A stretch of 64,000 nucleotides of DNA from Bacteroidetes bacterium GWF2_33_16 (GTDB lineage: Bacteria > Bacteroidota > Bacteroidia > Bacteroidales > UBA12077), in assembly GCA_001768565.1 (NCBI GenBank), contig MEOE01000010.1, positions 1 through 64,000 of the forward strand, given 5' to 3'. Positions 63,017 through 64,000 of this stretch are shown in pieces. Each line of letters starts with the position of its first letter. Positions within the stretch are counted from its first letter, which is position 1. Made by a program: the position numbers and the translations under genes. The notes beneath the pieces were generated by a model that was not told where the DNA came from, ran no database searches, and saw only the letters and a list, made by a program, of their open reading frames with translations.

Positions 63017-63706
63017 ATGAGCAAAAAGAAATTATCAAACCAGGATCAGTTCGAATCAGTTGAAAACGCATTAAGTAAAACAGAACATTATATTGAGGAA
63101 AATCAGAAAAGTCTTACCATAATTATTTTGGCTATAGTAATTATAATTGGTGGTTATTTGGGATATAAACGTTTTGTTGTTGTTCCTCAAGAGAATGAAG
63201 CTTTAGCTCAAATGTGGATGGCAGAACAATATTTTGCTCGCGACTCTTTTAATCTTGCACTTAACGGAGATGGAAACTATTTAGGTTTTCTAAATATAAT
63301 AGATGATTATAGTATTACTAAATCAGCTAATCTTGCAAGTTATTATGCTGGTATAAGTTACTTACATATGGGTCAATACGAGAAAGCAATCGAGTATTTA
63401 AAGAAATTCGAATCTAAAGACAAGATGATTGCTCCTATTGCTTATGGAGCAATTGGTGATGCTAATATGGAACTTAATAATACGAAGGAAGCATTAACAT
63501 TTTATAAAAAGGCAGCAAATGATTTTACTAATAACTTCACTACTCCTTTGTATCTGTTAAAAGTTGGTTTTGTTTACGAGCAAATGGGCGATTTTGAAGA
63601 AGCAATAAAAGTTTACCAGCGTATTCAAAGCGAATTTCCAAATTCAACTGAAGGGCGCCAGATTGAAAAATATATAGCGCAAGCTGAATTATTAATGAAA
63701 AAATAA
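63017..63706 (+). CDS. Membrane-anchored tetratricopeptide-repeat protein
   Basis: This 229-residue protein has a short charged N-terminus, one membrane helix (about 32-54, SLTIIILAIVIIIGGYLGYK), and then TPR units: 'ASYYAGISYLHMGQYEKAIEYLKKF', 'APIAYGAIGDANMELNNTKEALTFYKKAAND' and 'FVYEQMGDFEEAIKVYQRIQSEFP'. The layout resembles YfgM-like proteins of the secretion or envelope machinery. It precedes ribH as in other Bacteroidota, and the terminator between them suggests separate transcripts. The role is unknown. Confidence 0.85.
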   Translation: MSKKKLSNQDQFESVENALSKTEHYIEENQKSLTIIILAIVIIIGGYLGYKRFVVVPQENEALAQMWMAEQYFARDSFNLALNGDGNYLGFLNIIDDYSITKSANLASYYAGISYLHMGQYEKAIEYLKKFESKDKMIAPIAYGAIGDANMELNNTKEALTFYKKAANDFTNNFTTPLYLLKVGFVYEQMGDFEEAIKVYQRIQSEFPNSTEGRQIEKYIAQAELLMKK

Positions 63707-63730
63707 AAAAATATTTGAAATAATAAATAA

Positions 63731-63758
63731 TAGATCCTGAGAAATCAGGATTTTTTAT
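63731..63758 (+). terminator. Terminator of the TPR gene
   Basis: The stem atcctga (63734-63740) pairs with tcaggat (63745-63751) around gaaa, followed by ttttt. Confidence 0.85.
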
Positions 63759-63792
63759 TTGTATAGTTTAATTTTGAAGAAAAAATAATATT

Positions 63793-64000
63793 ATGGCTAC
63801 AAATTTAAAAAACCTGTCAGATTACGATATCAAATCAGTTCCCTCAGCTGCTGGTATGCGCTTTGGAATTGTCGTTGCCGAATGGAACACAGATATAACG
63901 AATTCTTTACTTAAAGGAGCTCACGAAACACTAATAAAAAATGGAGCTAAAGAAGACGACATACTTGTTAAATTTGTTCCTGGTAGTATTGAATTAACTT
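63793..64000 (+). CDS. ribH: 6,7-dimethyl-8-ribityllumazine synthase (5' part only)
   Basis: The ATG at 63793 opens a frame of 69 residues that runs off the window edge. It reads [20 protein letters not shown], then [20 protein letters not shown], and [10 protein letters not shown]. These are the lumazine synthase signatures: 'VVAEWN...IT..LL.GA' at the N-terminus and 'VPGSIEL' (the usual VPGSxELP). The enzyme makes 6,7-dimethyl-8-ribityllumazine for riboflavin. The rest of the gene, including the catalytic His region, is outside the window. Confidence 0.92.
   Translation, partial: MATNLKNLSDYDIKSVPSAAGMRFGIVVAEWNTDITNSLLKGAHETLIKNGAKEDDILVKFVPGSIELT

Overview
The window is AT-rich chromosomal DNA of a member of the Bacteroidota, probably Bacteroidales/Marinilabiliales-like. 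The evidence is: TAnnTTTG-type -7 promoter boxes; signal peptides cleaved just before Gln (the Bacteroidota 'Q-rule'); a type IX secretion (T9SS) C-terminal sorting domain; the gene order DUF721-recF | TPR-ribH; and an ndk / DHH phosphoesterase / FKBP lipoprotein neighbourhood. The exact genus cannot be read from the sequence.

Layout. 1-7.4 kb: an AsmA-like envelope protein, tRNA-Arg(ACG), a six-helix membrane protein, and a beta-propeller/Y_Y_Y sensor with a SpoIIE-type phosphatase. 7.4-15.2 kb: a 2580-residue secreted protein with 22 Ig-like repeats and a T9SS sorting domain. 15.2-55.5 kb: thirteen intact paralogous secreted fibre-like proteins plus one decayed copy, all on the minus strand, interrupted only by a subtilisin-family protease. 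55.7-64 kb: housekeeping and small genes (YD-repeat secreted protein, two FKBP lipoproteins, DHH phosphoesterase, ndk, beta-barrel protein, DUF3795, DUF721, recF, TPR protein, start of ribH).

The 40-kb paralogue array is the remarkable part. Each protein is built as signal peptide - one of two N-terminal domains - 2 to 4 copies of a roughly 40-residue stalk unit carrying the near-invariant motif GGFAVSGRTPTK (42 copies in all) - one of two repetitive heads (17-residue N-x-F-x-G-x-x-x-G repeats, or 14-residue YadA-like A-x-G repeats) - one of several C-terminal caps (peptidase S74 intramolecular chaperone, S74 variant, coiled-coil tail, phage-tail-like domain, others). Modules are combined in different ways between neighbours. 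Two genes share a 110-bp identical tract, and several intergenic terminator/promoter junctions are duplicated. The GGFAVSGRTPTK motif is kept at protein level although its codons have drifted, so it is under strong selection. I know of no named domain for it.

Most array genes in the right-hand part have their own terminator and promoter, so they can be expressed separately. Four of the left-hand genes share an upstream motif. The simplest reading is a repertoire of exported trimeric fibres (adhesins or surface filaments) that diversifies by module exchange. How the fibres reach and stay on the surface is not visible, because none carries a T9SS sorting domain or a YadA membrane anchor.
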